64,000 nt of DNA from Leucobacter chromiiresistens. Its GTDB lineage: Bacteria; Actinomycetota; Actinomycetes; Actinomycetales; Microbacteriaceae. Shown here one piece after another: positions 35,460 through 43,732 of this stretch. Each line of letters opens with the position of its first letter. The stretch's first letter is position 1. The position numbers were made by a program, and so were the translations under genes. The notes beneath the pieces are model-generated. The model did no database searches and was not told where the DNA came from. It worked only from the letters and a program-made list of their open reading frames with translations. The DNA lies in contig NZ_FNKB01000001.1 of NCBI RefSeq assembly GCF_900102345.1, positions 124,001 through 188,000 on the forward strand. Direction: 5' to 3'.

Positions 35460-36817
35460 ACGCACCCGAGACCCGTACCGGGCAGGTCGCGCAGCGCCCC
35501 CCGCGCAACCGCGGGGCGCGCGTCGCCCAGCTCATCATCGTGGGCGTCACCGTGCTCTGCCTCGCCGGCGCGAGCGCCGTCGCCGCCGTCGTCTGGCCGC
35601 GCCCCTTTCCGGCCGGGGAGGCGGCGGCGGTGCCGATCGGCGACACGACGCCCCTGTGGATCGAAGAGGACTACGCCGCGGAGTCGAGCACCTACGAGCA
35701 GGCGTGGTTCGACCTCAACACCGCGCTGCAGACGCACGACCGCGAGCTCTTCCTGTCGTACGCCGAGGGCGACGCGCAGCAGCAGCTCGCGCTGTGGTGG
35801 GACAACCTCTCGGCCATCGGCTGGACCACCGGCTTCATCACCCCCACCACCGACGAGGACGGATCGCAACTCGTCAACATCGGCGTCGACCTCGGATTCC
35901 CGGCCAACGAGATGCGCGGCAGCGGCACGGCCGACGCGGGCCTCATTCTGACGCAGGGCAGCTACTACCGCATCACCACATCGGGCAGCGACGATGCGCT
36001 GCGCATCACCTCCTTCGTTCCGCGCGACATCATCCAGCCGTGGGACGAGGGCAAGATCTACGTCGAGCGCCGCGATCACGTGGTGCTCTTCGCGCTGGAG
36101 GACGAGCGCGAACTGGTGACCCGCTCCATCGACGAGGCCGAGGAGGCGGCGGCGACGACCCTCGAGCTCGCCACCCGCATGGGCGGTCAGGTGCCCCAGA
36201 CCGGCTTCACGTCGGGCATCACGGCGAGCAACGAGCGCCTCCAGCACTGGCGGTACGGCAACAGGGAGCAGCCGGAGGGCGAGATCGACGCCGCAGGCTT
36301 CGCCCGATCCCTCTACCGGCCCTCGCAGACCTCGGAGTTGATCGACCCGACCATCGCGACCGGCAACGCGACGGGCGGCACCACCGTGATCCTCGGCCCG
36401 GGCGCCGACTACGACCGACGCGCCGTGTTCATCCACGAGTTCGCGCACGCGATCCACTACACCGCGGCGCCCTCGCAGAACTGGGGCACGTCGCGCGCGG
36501 CGCTGGAGGGCTTCGCCCGGTATGCCGAGTACGCATCCGGCGCGTCGGAGTTCGTCGCCTACCCGGAGCTGACGTCTGCCGTCGCGTCGCTCGGTGTCGA
36601 AGTGTTCACCGACGACCGGCTTCTGCAAGAGGCCACCGCGGGAGTCGCCTACGATTCGGCGGGATCGTTCTACCTCTTCGTCGCGGAGAACAGCGGAGAC
36701 CCCTGGGCCCTGGCCGTCGACTCGATGACGGAGGGGCGGCCCATCGCCGAGGTGGCCGCCGAGATGTCGCCCGCGCTCACTGCCGAGAAGTGGCAGCAGT
36801 GGGTGGCCGGTCAGTAG
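35456..36817 (+). CDS. Membrane-anchored HExxH (gluzincin-like) metallopeptidase
   Basis: This 453-aa protein has one N-terminal membrane helix (about 23-47) and a large extracellular part. HEFAH (residues 327-331, in VFIHEFAHAIHY) is a zinc site, and the downstream LEGFARYAEY supplies a likely third ligand Glu, as in gluzincins. The region before it (about 60-290) is a domain I do not recognise. It may trim exported proteins or remodel the envelope, in parallel with the mycosin. The start overlaps the DUF2510 gene by 4 bp, and its 3' end overlaps the convergent mycosin gene by 7 bp. Confidence 0.75.
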   Translation: MNAPETRTGQVAQRPPRNRGARVAQLIIVGVTVLCLAGASAVAAVVWPRPFPAGEAAAVPIGDTTPLWIEEDYAAESSTYEQAWFDLNTALQTHDRELFLSYAEGDAQQQLALWWDNLSAIGWTTGFITPTTDEDGSQLVNIGVDLGFPANEMRGSGTADAGLILTQGSYYRITTSGSDDALRITSFVPRDIIQPWDEGKIYVERRDHVVLFALEDERELVTRSIDEAEEAAATTLELATRMGGQVPQTGFTSGITASNERLQHWRYGNREQPEGEIDAAGFARSLYRPSQTSELIDPTIATGNATGGTTVILGPGADYDRRAVFIHEFAHAIHYTAAPSQNWGTSRAALEGFARYAEYASGASEFVAYPELTSAVASLGVEVFTDDRLLQEATAGVAYDSAGSFYLFVAENSGDPWALAVDSMTEGRPIAEVAAEMSPALTAEKWQQWVAGQ

Positions 36818-38379
36818 GTCGTCGTCTGCTCGCGGTTGCGCCTGCGCTTACGCGACACCACCACGAGCACGATCGCGACCGCGATACCGCCCAGCAGCAC
36901 CAGCACCCCGACCACCGCGAGGGCCACCATTAACGGCGACACGCCCGCCGACTCCGCCACCTGCGCGGGCTCCTCATCGAGCGGCTGCGTCGTGTACGGC
37001 GTCGCCTCGAGCTCGCCGAACGGCGCGATCGGTTCACCGTCGACGTACGCCGCACGATACTTTTCGTACCCCTCGACGAACGGGCTCGCGCTCCAGCCGC
37101 ACATCACCTGGCCGTTGTCCGCGATGTACCCCGGCTTCCCGTCTTGCTCGCACCGAGGGTCATCCAGACTGGTGACCCACTGCGGATTCTCATCGGGGAA
37201 CTGACTCGGATCGGCCTTGAGCATCTCCATGACGTTGAGGTACCCCGCACCCAGCTCGTCGAGCCCCCACTCGATCTCGTGCACCCCGCCCGAACCCGTG
37301 GTGCGCAACATCGCCTGCGTCACCTGGAAGGGTGACGCATCCGGATACTTCTGCATCCCCAGCGCCGCAGCACCCGCCGCGAGCGGCGTCGCATACGACG
37401 TCCCCGAGATCAGCCGAGGCCCCCACCCCTCGTCATCGCCGACCCCGAGCAACCGGCCCCCCGGCGCTGCCACCGCGATGGTTCCGCTGGCTCCAGACGT
37501 CATCCCCGTCTCCCGGTCGGTCAACAGCGAACCGTCCTCTTCGATTGCGTTGATCGCGAACGCACCGTTGTGCATGTACGGACCGCCTTGCAGTGCAAAT
37601 AAATCATCAGGGTTTAGCACCCCGACGAAGATCGGCACCTCAGCGATCAACGACTCGAAGATGACCTGATCCCAATCCGTAGGTCCGCCGGCGAGCACAG
37701 AGACCGACACGACGTCGGCGCCGTCGCGAATCGCGGCCCGCGCCGCGAGGGCCGTTGAATCCCCAAGCCCACTCGTATTGTTTTCAACTTTCCTACCGCT
37801 CCAGGTGATGTCGTGGGCGAGGTCGATGCCGCCCTCCTCGACCGTCGGATCCTGCAGCTTGCACTGATCAGACCCCGCCTGATCGAGATCGCCGACCCCG
37901 TAGAACCACACCTCGGCCTCCGGCGCGATCCCACGCGCCCCCAGCCCACCATCACCCGCGACCCCATTGCCGACCAGCATCGACACCACATTCGTGCCAT
38001 GCGCAGCCTGATCCGGATCATCCGACACGATCTGATGCGGCTCCCCCGAATCCGGATCCACGCACGTCGTCCCCCGCACCTGCAGATTCGCACCCGCCAA
38101 CTCCGGCGCATCCGGATTCACGAACGTGTCGATCACCGCGATCTTCATACCCGCACCCGCCGCACCCGAATCCCGCAGACTATCGAACCCCAACTTCTCC
38201 GCGTGCCACAACCCCGACTCGCGGCTATCATCCGAGTTGGGAGCCGCAACAGCTGGGCCCGCCGCCGACAGCGCGACCGCCGTCACGCTGACCGCCGCCA
38301 GCAGAGCGGTGCTCCATCGGGTGAACGCCGCACGGGCGGGGGTACGCCTGCTTGCTGGGTGCCGTCGGGGGTGCTTCAT
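36811..38379 (-). CDS. mycP: Mycosin-like S8 serine protease (MycP)
   Basis: This 522-aa protein has a signal peptide (cleavage probably near AVAA-PN, 46-47), a subtilisin-type catalytic domain with Asp84 (AVIDTF), His127 (HGTNVVSM) and Ser328 (SGTSYATP), and a C-terminal membrane helix (about 485-510) followed by a basic tail (SRKRRRNR). This is the build of mycosins, the membrane-anchored proteases that are core parts of ESX systems. ATG 38379 follows AGGAG by five bases. A patch around residues 193-273 uses less GC-rich codons than the rest. A strong hairpin at 38452-38486 separates it from the upstream gene, so it may have its own promoter. Confidence 0.88.
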   Translation of the reverse strand: MKHPRRHPASRRTPARAAFTRWSTALLAAVSVTAVALSAAGPAVAAPNSDDSRESGLWHAEKLGFDSLRDSGAAGAGMKIAVIDTFVNPDAPELAGANLQVRGTTCVDPDSGEPHQIVSDDPDQAAHGTNVVSMLVGNGVAGDGGLGARGIAPEAEVWFYGVGDLDQAGSDQCKLQDPTVEEGGIDLAHDITWSGRKVENNTSGLGDSTALAARAAIRDGADVVSVSVLAGGPTDWDQVIFESLIAEVPIFVGVLNPDDLFALQGGPYMHNGAFAINAIEEDGSLLTDRETGMTSGASGTIAVAAPGGRLLGVGDDEGWGPRLISGTSYATPLAAGAAALGMQKYPDASPFQVTQAMLRTTGSGGVHEIEWGLDELGAGYLNVMEMLKADPSQFPDENPQWVTSLDDPRCEQDGKPGYIADNGQVMCGWSASPFVEGYEKYRAAYVDGEPIAPFGELEATPYTTQPLDEEPAQVAESAGVSPLMVALAVVGVLVLLGGIAVAIVLVVVSRKRRRNREQTTTY

Positions 38380-38451
38380 GAACTCCTGCTTTCTGATCTG
38401 CTCCCCCGAGCCGTGGCGGTCTCCCGCCTCCACTACGCACGCGCCGCTGAT

Positions 38452-38486
38452 GCGGGCCCGGAACGCCGGCGGCGTTCCGGGCCCGC
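38452..38486 (-). terminator. Strong hairpin between the Gly/Pro-rich gene and the mycosin gene
   Basis: A perfect 16-bp inverted repeat (38452-38467 with 38471-38486) and a 3-nt loop form one of the most stable hairpins in the window. There is no T-run. It lies 18 bases beyond the stop of the Gly/Pro-rich gene and about 75 bases before the mycosin start. Confidence 0.7.
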
Positions 38487-38504
38487 TTCACCGGCGGTTC
38501 GCGC

Positions 38505-39284
38505 TCATTCCTCCGTCGTGCGCGAGCCCGCGCGAGACGCGCGTGCCGCGGGGCCGCCGTCGCCCTCGTCTTCGAGCTTGGGGGCGATGTAGCCGCCCAG
38601 GCCCGACTTCGGCGATTTCTTCTCGGCCGCTCCACCGGCACCGCCGCCGCCCATCATCATGCCGCCGGGGCGAGCGCCCCGGCCCGAGCCCGACGAGTTC
38701 GACGACGCGTTCGACGCACCCGAGCCACCGGTGCCTGCCGCCGCCGCCGCGCCGCGCAGGCCGCCACCGCCCGCTGCCGGGCCGCCCGCAGCGCCCAATC
38801 CGCCCGGCCCGACGGCGCCGAGGCCCACTCCGAGCCCGCCGCCGCCACCCGCTCCCGCCAGCTTCGCGCCGGCCGCGAGCCCGGCGGCACCCAGCCCTGC
38901 GGCACCCAGCCCGCTGCGCATGGTCGACCCGTCGAGGCTGCTGTCCACGCTCGGCCGACGACCGGGGTCCGTCCAGTGCGGATCATCACCGGATCCGGGG
39001 GAATCGCCTCCGGGCCGGTTGGGATCGACGATCGGCGGGTCCGCGATCACGTGCGGCCAATCCGGGCCCCCTGACGGCGGATCGTTCGGCCCCTGCGAGC
39101 CGCCCGGGCCCGTCGGCTGCTGCCCGCCCGGCCCCGAACCGTTTCCGCCCGGGCCCGACCCATCCGGGCCCGACGAGCCCCCGGGCCCTCCCGACCCCGG
39201 CGGCGTCCACCCGCTCGGCGACGGCGCACCCGGCCCCGTACCGACACCCGGCGTGCTGGGCCCCGACGGCCCCTTCCGCTCCAA
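38505..39284 (-). CDS. Gly/Pro-rich protein, possibly the C-terminal part of a PPE-like T7SS substrate
   Basis: The 259-aa reading frame is dominated by Gly, Pro and Ser repeats, then an Ala/Gly-rich segment with RPGGMMMGGGGAGG and a conserved-looking end KSGLGGYIAPKLEDEGDGG. I believe such C-termini belong to larger T7SS-linked proteins whose N-terminus is a helical WXG/PPE-like domain; that domain is missing here. There is no ATG or GTG start: the first candidate is TTG 39284 without a ribosome site, and the frame remains open upstream into the 76-bp gap. So it may be a decayed or shifted gene, or be reached by frameshift. It could be a mycosin substrate. All of this is inference. Confidence 0.45.
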   Translation of the reverse strand: MERKGPSGPSTPGVGTGPGAPSPSGWTPPGSGGPGGSSGPDGSGPGGNGSGPGGQQPTGPGGSQGPNDPPSGGPDWPHVIADPPIVDPNRPGGDSPGSGDDPHWTDPGRRPSVDSSLDGSTMRSGLGAAGLGAAGLAAGAKLAGAGGGGGLGVGLGAVGPGGLGAAGGPAAGGGGLRGAAAAAGTGGSGASNASSNSSGSGRGARPGGMMMGGGGAGGAAEKKSPKSGLGGYIAPKLEDEGDGGPAARASRAGSRTTEE

Positions 39285-39360
39285 GCCCGTGCTCGGCGCA
39301 AAAGCGGGGCGCGGAGCGCCGGGCGCCGCGCTCGGCGCGGGCGGAGCGCGCCGCGGCGTT

Positions 39361-40380
39361 CTAGCCGAACGCGAGCACGGCGATGCCCCAGAGCCCGCCC
39401 ACCGCGATCAGCAGGCTGGCGGCGAACCCGACGAGGGCGCCCGTACCGAAGCGACGATTGGCGCGGAGCGTCGAGCGCACAGCCGAGCGGTCCGCCGCAG
39501 GCGGGGCGGGGCGCGACTCCGGCGGAGGGCCGAATCGGGCTTCCGGGTCGATGTCAGCGGCAGCGCGCCGCCCGGTGCGCTGCGACGTGATCACCGGAAG
39601 CGCCGGGCTGACCCCGCGGCGGGGCAACGCGTGCTCGGGCGCCGGGGTGGGCGCCTCGGGCACCCGGTAGCGGGCGTCGAGCGGCGACTTGAACATGCGC
39701 GCCGCGAGCTCGGGGGGAAGTTCGAGCGATGCGGGTTCCTCGATGGGCGGCGCCGGATTGCGCGCGGAGGCGGTGCCCGCCGAGGGCGCGTGAGCCGAGT
39801 CGGATCGCGCGGGGCTGAAGCGCGCCGCGTCATCCGAGCTCGTCGACCCCGAACCGCCGGAAGCCCGCGATGCCACCTCCGGCACTGACGCGCTTGCGAC
39901 TGCTGTGGCGTCGGCCGCCGCGTCCGCCCCGCCGGAGCCGCCCGAGCCGGAGCCGCCCGCGCCCGGGATACTCGGGTCGGGCGTGGACGACGACGCTGCA
40001 GCACGCCTGGCCGCAGCTCGACCGGTCGCGGGAGGCGCGGAAGCAGCGGGAGCGGGCGCGGGAGCGGGCGAGGCCGCGCGCGGGGCGAATATCGTCTCGT
40101 CCACGGGGGCGGCGTCGGGCTTCGGCGCGGGCGGAGCCGCGCGCGGCGTCACGATCGTCTCGTCCACCGGCGGAGCGTCGGACCCGGACTCGGACCCCGG
40201 CCCGGACCCGGCCCCGGCCCCGGGTCGAGCCCCGGGCGCAGGCTCCACGGCCCGCGGAGTCACGATCGTCTCGTCAACCGTTTCCCGTGAAACCCCCGGC
40301 CCGCCCGGCCCGCCCGGCCCGCCCGATCCGCCCGATCCGCCCGGCCCGCCCGATCCACCCGCCCCCTGCGGCTCGTTCAC
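39361..40380 (-). CDS. Tail-anchored low-complexity membrane protein with three DETI motifs
   Basis: This 339-aa protein has a long cytoplasmic N-terminus rich in Gly, Pro, Ala and Ser, and one C-terminal membrane helix (VGFAASLLIAVGGLWGIAVL). The N-terminus contains three near copies of a motif: VDETIVTPRA (Thr38), VDETIVTPRA (Thr75) and VDETIFAPRA (Thr96). Thr in an acidic context followed by Pro-Arg is a plausible Ser/Thr kinase target and FHA ligand, and both kinase and FHA proteins are encoded in the same cluster. GTG 40380 overlaps the phosphatase stop by 4 bp (GTGA). No enzyme domain is seen; it is likely a scaffold. Confidence 0.75.
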   Translation of the reverse strand: MNEPQGAGGSGGPGGSGGSGGPGGPGGPGVSRETVDETIVTPRAVEPAPGARPGAGAGSGPGSESGSDAPPVDETIVTPRAAPPAPKPDAAPVDETIFAPRAASPAPAPAPAASAPPATGRAAARRAAASSSTPDPSIPGAGGSGSGGSGGADAAADATAVASASVPEVASRASGGSGSTSSDDAARFSPARSDSAHAPSAGTASARNPAPPIEEPASLELPPELAARMFKSPLDARYRVPEAPTPAPEHALPRRGVSPALPVITSQRTGRRAAADIDPEARFGPPPESRPAPPAADRSAVRSTLRANRRFGTGALVGFAASLLIAVGGLWGIAVLAFG

Positions 40381-41201
40381 TGCCCGCGCCTCGGCACGGT
40401 CGCGGTCAGGGTGTGATCGTTCTCGCTCTCGGTGGCGATGCTCGACTCGGGCTCCGCGCTGACGTGCCAGGCCGATCCGCCGGAGAGCACATCGACCACG
40501 AGCACGGTGATGTTGTCGCGCCCGCCGGCCTCGTTGGCGCGCTGCACGAGCTCCTCGACGACCGCATCGGGCTGGCCTCCCATGGTGAGTGCGGCGCGCA
40601 GCTGCTGGTCGTCGACCTCGGTGGTGAGCCCGTCGGAGCAGATGAGCAGGCGAGACCCGTCCTCGACGGGCAGCAACCAGCTGTCGGCGGTGGTGTCGGC
40701 CGATCCGAGCGCGCGCGTGATGACGTTTCGGCCGGGGAGCGCGTCGGGCCGAGCGCCGCCCGCGATCATCTCGTCGCGGAGCGAGTGGTCGACGGTCACC
40801 TGGTGGAGTTCGGCCCCGCGGTGCAGGTAGACCCGCGAGTCGCCGACGTTGAGCACCAGCCAGCACGCCCGGTCCTCGTGCCGCACCATGACGGCTCCCG
40901 TGAGTGTGCAGCCGGCCCCTCGCTCCCGGTGCGCCGCGACCGCGCCGACCGCCTCGCGCGCGGCGTCGAGGGCGAGGCCCACGTCGCGCACGGTCGACAG
41001 CTCGCCCGGGCGGATCACCGAGGCGAACGCGTCGACCGCGGCTCGACTCGCCTGGTCGCCGGCCTCGTGCCCGCCCATGCCGTCGGCGACGAGGTAGCTC
41101 GGGAACTCGAGGAGCGCCGAATCCTCGTTCACCGCTCGCAGCATGCCGGGGTCGGTGCGCACTGCGGCGCTCACCTCCGGCGCCATTCCGATTCGCATCA
41201 T
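40377..41201 (-). CDS. PP2C-family Ser/Thr protein phosphatase
   Basis: This 274-aa protein carries the PP2C motifs in order: RAVNEDS (motif with first Asp), VADGMGGHEAGDQAS, VLNVGDSRVYL, VDHSLRDEM, LLICSDGLT and GGRDNITVLVV, so the metal-binding Asp residues are present. It should dephosphorylate targets of the Ser/Thr kinase at the head of the cluster. A short tail after the domain contains NDHTLTATVPRRG (Thr264), similar to motifs in the FHA and tail-anchored proteins. The start overlaps the upstream gene by 4 bp; either ATG 41201 or 41198 is possible. Confidence 0.93.
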   Translation of the reverse strand: MMRIGMAPEVSAAVRTDPGMLRAVNEDSALLEFPSYLVADGMGGHEAGDQASRAAVDAFASVIRPGELSTVRDVGLALDAAREAVGAVAAHRERGAGCTLTGAVMVRHEDRACWLVLNVGDSRVYLHRGAELHQVTVDHSLRDEMIAGGARPDALPGRNVITRALGSADTTADSWLLPVEDGSRLLICSDGLTTEVDDQQLRAALTMGGQPDAVVEELVQRANEAGGRDNITVLVVDVLSGGSAWHVSAEPESSIATESENDHTLTATVPRRGQ

Positions 41202-43732
41202 CGTCCTCCTGCGTTCGCGCGTCGCGGCAGGCGAGCGACGCGTCGTGTACGTGTGTGCGGCATGAGCGAGCGGAGGGAGTATCGGGCGCGCAGGCGCTTC
41301 CAGAATCCCAGCTCCGCGCGCCTCGCCGAGATCTCACCATCGACCGCGGCCCACAGCTGCTCGGCGTCGTCGCCGTCTATTCCCTCGTGAGAATACACCG
41401 CCCGATCGACGGTCGCGGCCAGCCACTCCCCCGACGGCACGCGCAGCTGCTCCGCGATGTCGCGCCGGCTTCCGGGCATCGCGGCGACGCGGCCGATGTC
41501 GGCGTACCCGTCGACCAGCTCGTCCCAGGCGCCGAGCGCGCGCTCCTCGGGGGTCGATGCACGGCGGCGTCGGGTGCTGCGCATCCGCTTGGCGACCGGG
41601 AGGAAGAGCAGGGGGAGGGCGAGCAGCGCGAGGGCGAGCAGCGAGAGCCCGACGGCGCGCAGAATCGGCCACAGCGCGGCGAACGCGTCGCGATCCTGCG
41701 TCTCAGAGGGCTCGTTCGAATCGCCGCTCGTGCCCGACGGCGGATCGGCCTGACTCGCGTCGCGCTCCTCGGGCACTGACGGGAACTCGGGCAGCTGCTC
41801 GCCGCGTTCGAGAGTGATGGGCGGCGTCTCGACCTGCGGGCTCGTGTCGACGGCGGCCCACGCGCCGTCGTCGCCGCGCACCTCGATCCATGCCGCGAGA
41901 TGCTCTCCGGTGCATACTTCGGTGCAGGCGGGCACTCCGGGCACTCCCGCGTCGTCTGCGGAGCCGAGTCGCACGCCGAGCACGACGCGCGAGTCGAATC
42001 CCATCGCGCGGGCGATGAGGGCGGCGGCGGCCGCGAACTGCTCGTCGTCGCCGATGCCCGCGACGAGCGCCCGCTCATCCGCCCCGTCGCCGGCGGCGCG
42101 CTGCTGCTCGTTCAGCTGCAGGAAGAGCGCTTCGAGCCGGGCGATCGAGTGCCCGCCGGTGCTCGGGATGAACTTCACCCCGTGCGCCTCGGCCGCCGCC
42201 TCCAACCATGCGCGCTCCCCGTCGCCGTCGGTGAGGGAGTGGCTGAGGTAGCCTCGGTCGCGCAGGCGCTGGATCGCTTCGAGCAGTCCGTCCACCGTTG
42301 TCGGCAGCTGCTGGGCGGCGAGCCACTGCGCGAGCTGCGGGGTGCGCTCGAGGTCGATGAGCGGCGCGTCCTGCACCGGGTCGCCCGACGGGTCGGCGCC
42401 GTCGGCGGCGCTCATCTCCGCCGTATAGGCGTCTCCGGCGCGCACCCCGCGCCCGCCGGGCACCGCGATCGCGGCCCAGCTCGAGCGGTTGACGTAGAAG
42501 GCGTCGCCGAGGGCGCCGGATCGCGATCCCTCGAACACGGGCGGCGCCGCGAGCGGGGGCGCGATGGGCAGCCAGATGCCGTCGTACCCCTCCGCGATCT
42601 CGACGGACACGTCGACGGGCTCGGGCACCGCCTCGCCGCTCGGGAATCGGGTGAAGCGGCCGTCGGCTCCCGGTTCGACGAAGAAGTCGACCCCGTCGTA
42701 GCCGTCGAGCACGGCCATGCGCAGGCGCTCGGGCATCGCGCCGTCGCTCTGCACGCTGAACATGGGCGCAGCGAACGCGGCGTCGCGCTTCGCAGCGCGG
42801 TATCCGGCGAGCGGGCTGGTCTGCTCGCGCACGACGAGTTCGGGGTCGACGCGGTCGCGGGGCACCTGCCGGTCGGCGTTCGCGAGCGGTGCGACCGCCG
42901 CACCGACGCCGAGGGCGACGGCCGCGGTGACGACTGCGCTGACGGCGCGAACGACGGCGTTGCGGCGCACCCCGCCGGCTCCTTCGGCGGGCTGCGCGGA
43001 GCGCCCCAGGCGGAGCGCCCGGCGCCGGCCGATGCCCGACGACCAGGCGACCCAGACGGCGCCCGCCACGCAGATGACGGCCCACAGCAGCAGCTCGCGC
43101 GGCGCGGACACGGTGACCGGTCCGATCTGGGCGGGAGCGCTCACCGCCGACGATCCGAAGACGACGCCGAACGCGACGGGCAGCAGCGCGGGCACCGCGG
43201 CGAAGGGCGCAGTTCGGCCCCCGCGCAGTGCGAGCGCCGCGATCATCGCCGTCGTGCACATGGCGACGAGCAGCCACGGCACCATGACGGCCTGGTAGGT
43301 ACCGACGGGCAGGGTGAGGGTGAGCAGCTGCTTCCAGCCGAGCGTCACCGTGGCGAGTCCGTCGATGAGGCCCCCGAGCACTCCGAGCGGACCGGTGCCG
43401 AGCGCGCTCGGCACGCCGAGCGGCACGACCGCCACCACGAACGCGGCGACCAGGGCGGCGATGGCGGCGACCCCCCATCCCAGGCGCCGGCCCGCCCACA
43501 CGACGCCGAACGCGAGGGCCCAGGCGATGCCGGCGACGACCCACACCCAGCCGGTGCGGTAGATCGGCATCGCCGAGAACGCACCGGCGGCGAGGGCGAC
43601 GGCGCTGAGCATCGCGGCGCCGACGACCAGAGCGGGGCTGGTGGGCGCGCCGCGCCGACGGCGTCGCTCGAACGACGGGCGACCGCCCCGCGCGGGCCGC
43701 CGCCGGCGCCCCGGCTCTGCCGGCGCGCTCAC
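41198..43732 (-). CDS. Transglutaminase-like (TgpA-type) membrane protein with lost catalytic cysteine
   Basis: This 844-aa protein has about six N-terminal membrane helices, a long extracellular part with a transglutaminase-like domain (about 480-640), one further helix near 675-700 and a cytoplasmic tail with DUF4129-like character. In active relatives the motif is G-Y-C-E-H-F; here it reads GDDEQFAAAAALIARAMG, so Asp563 stands in place of Cys. His611 (GEHLAAWIEV) and Asp629 (AVDTSP) remain. The protein is therefore probably a pseudoenzyme. It is coupled by 4-bp overlaps to DUF58 upstream and PP2C downstream. MoxR-DUF58-transglutaminase trios are common, with unclear roles in envelope assembly. 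Confidence 0.88.
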   Translation of the reverse strand: MSAPAEPGRRRRPARGGRPSFERRRRRGAPTSPALVVGAAMLSAVALAAGAFSAMPIYRTGWVWVVAGIAWALAFGVVWAGRRLGWGVAAIAALVAAFVVAVVPLGVPSALGTGPLGVLGGLIDGLATVTLGWKQLLTLTLPVGTYQAVMVPWLLVAMCTTAMIAALALRGGRTAPFAAVPALLPVAFGVVFGSSAVSAPAQIGPVTVSAPRELLLWAVICVAGAVWVAWSSGIGRRRALRLGRSAQPAEGAGGVRRNAVVRAVSAVVTAAVALGVGAAVAPLANADRQVPRDRVDPELVVREQTSPLAGYRAAKRDAAFAAPMFSVQSDGAMPERLRMAVLDGYDGVDFFVEPGADGRFTRFPSGEAVPEPVDVSVEIAEGYDGIWLPIAPPLAAPPVFEGSRSGALGDAFYVNRSSWAAIAVPGGRGVRAGDAYTAEMSAADGADPSGDPVQDAPLIDLERTPQLAQWLAAQQLPTTVDGLLEAIQRLRDRGYLSHSLTDGDGERAWLEAAAEAHGVKFIPSTGGHSIARLEALFLQLNEQQRAAGDGADERALVAGIGDDEQFAAAAALIARAMGFDSRVVLGVRLGSADDAGVPGVPACTEVCTGEHLAAWIEVRGDDGAWAAVDTSPQVETPPITLERGEQLPEFPSVPEERDASQADPPSGTSGDSNEPSETQDRDAFAALWPILRAVGLSLLALALLALPLLFLPVAKRMRSTRRRRASTPEERALGAWDELVDGYADIGRVAAMPGSRRDIAEQLRVPSGEWLAATVDRAVYSHEGIDGDDAEQLWAAVDGEISARRAELGFWKRLRARYSLRSLMPHTRTRRVARLPRRANAGGR

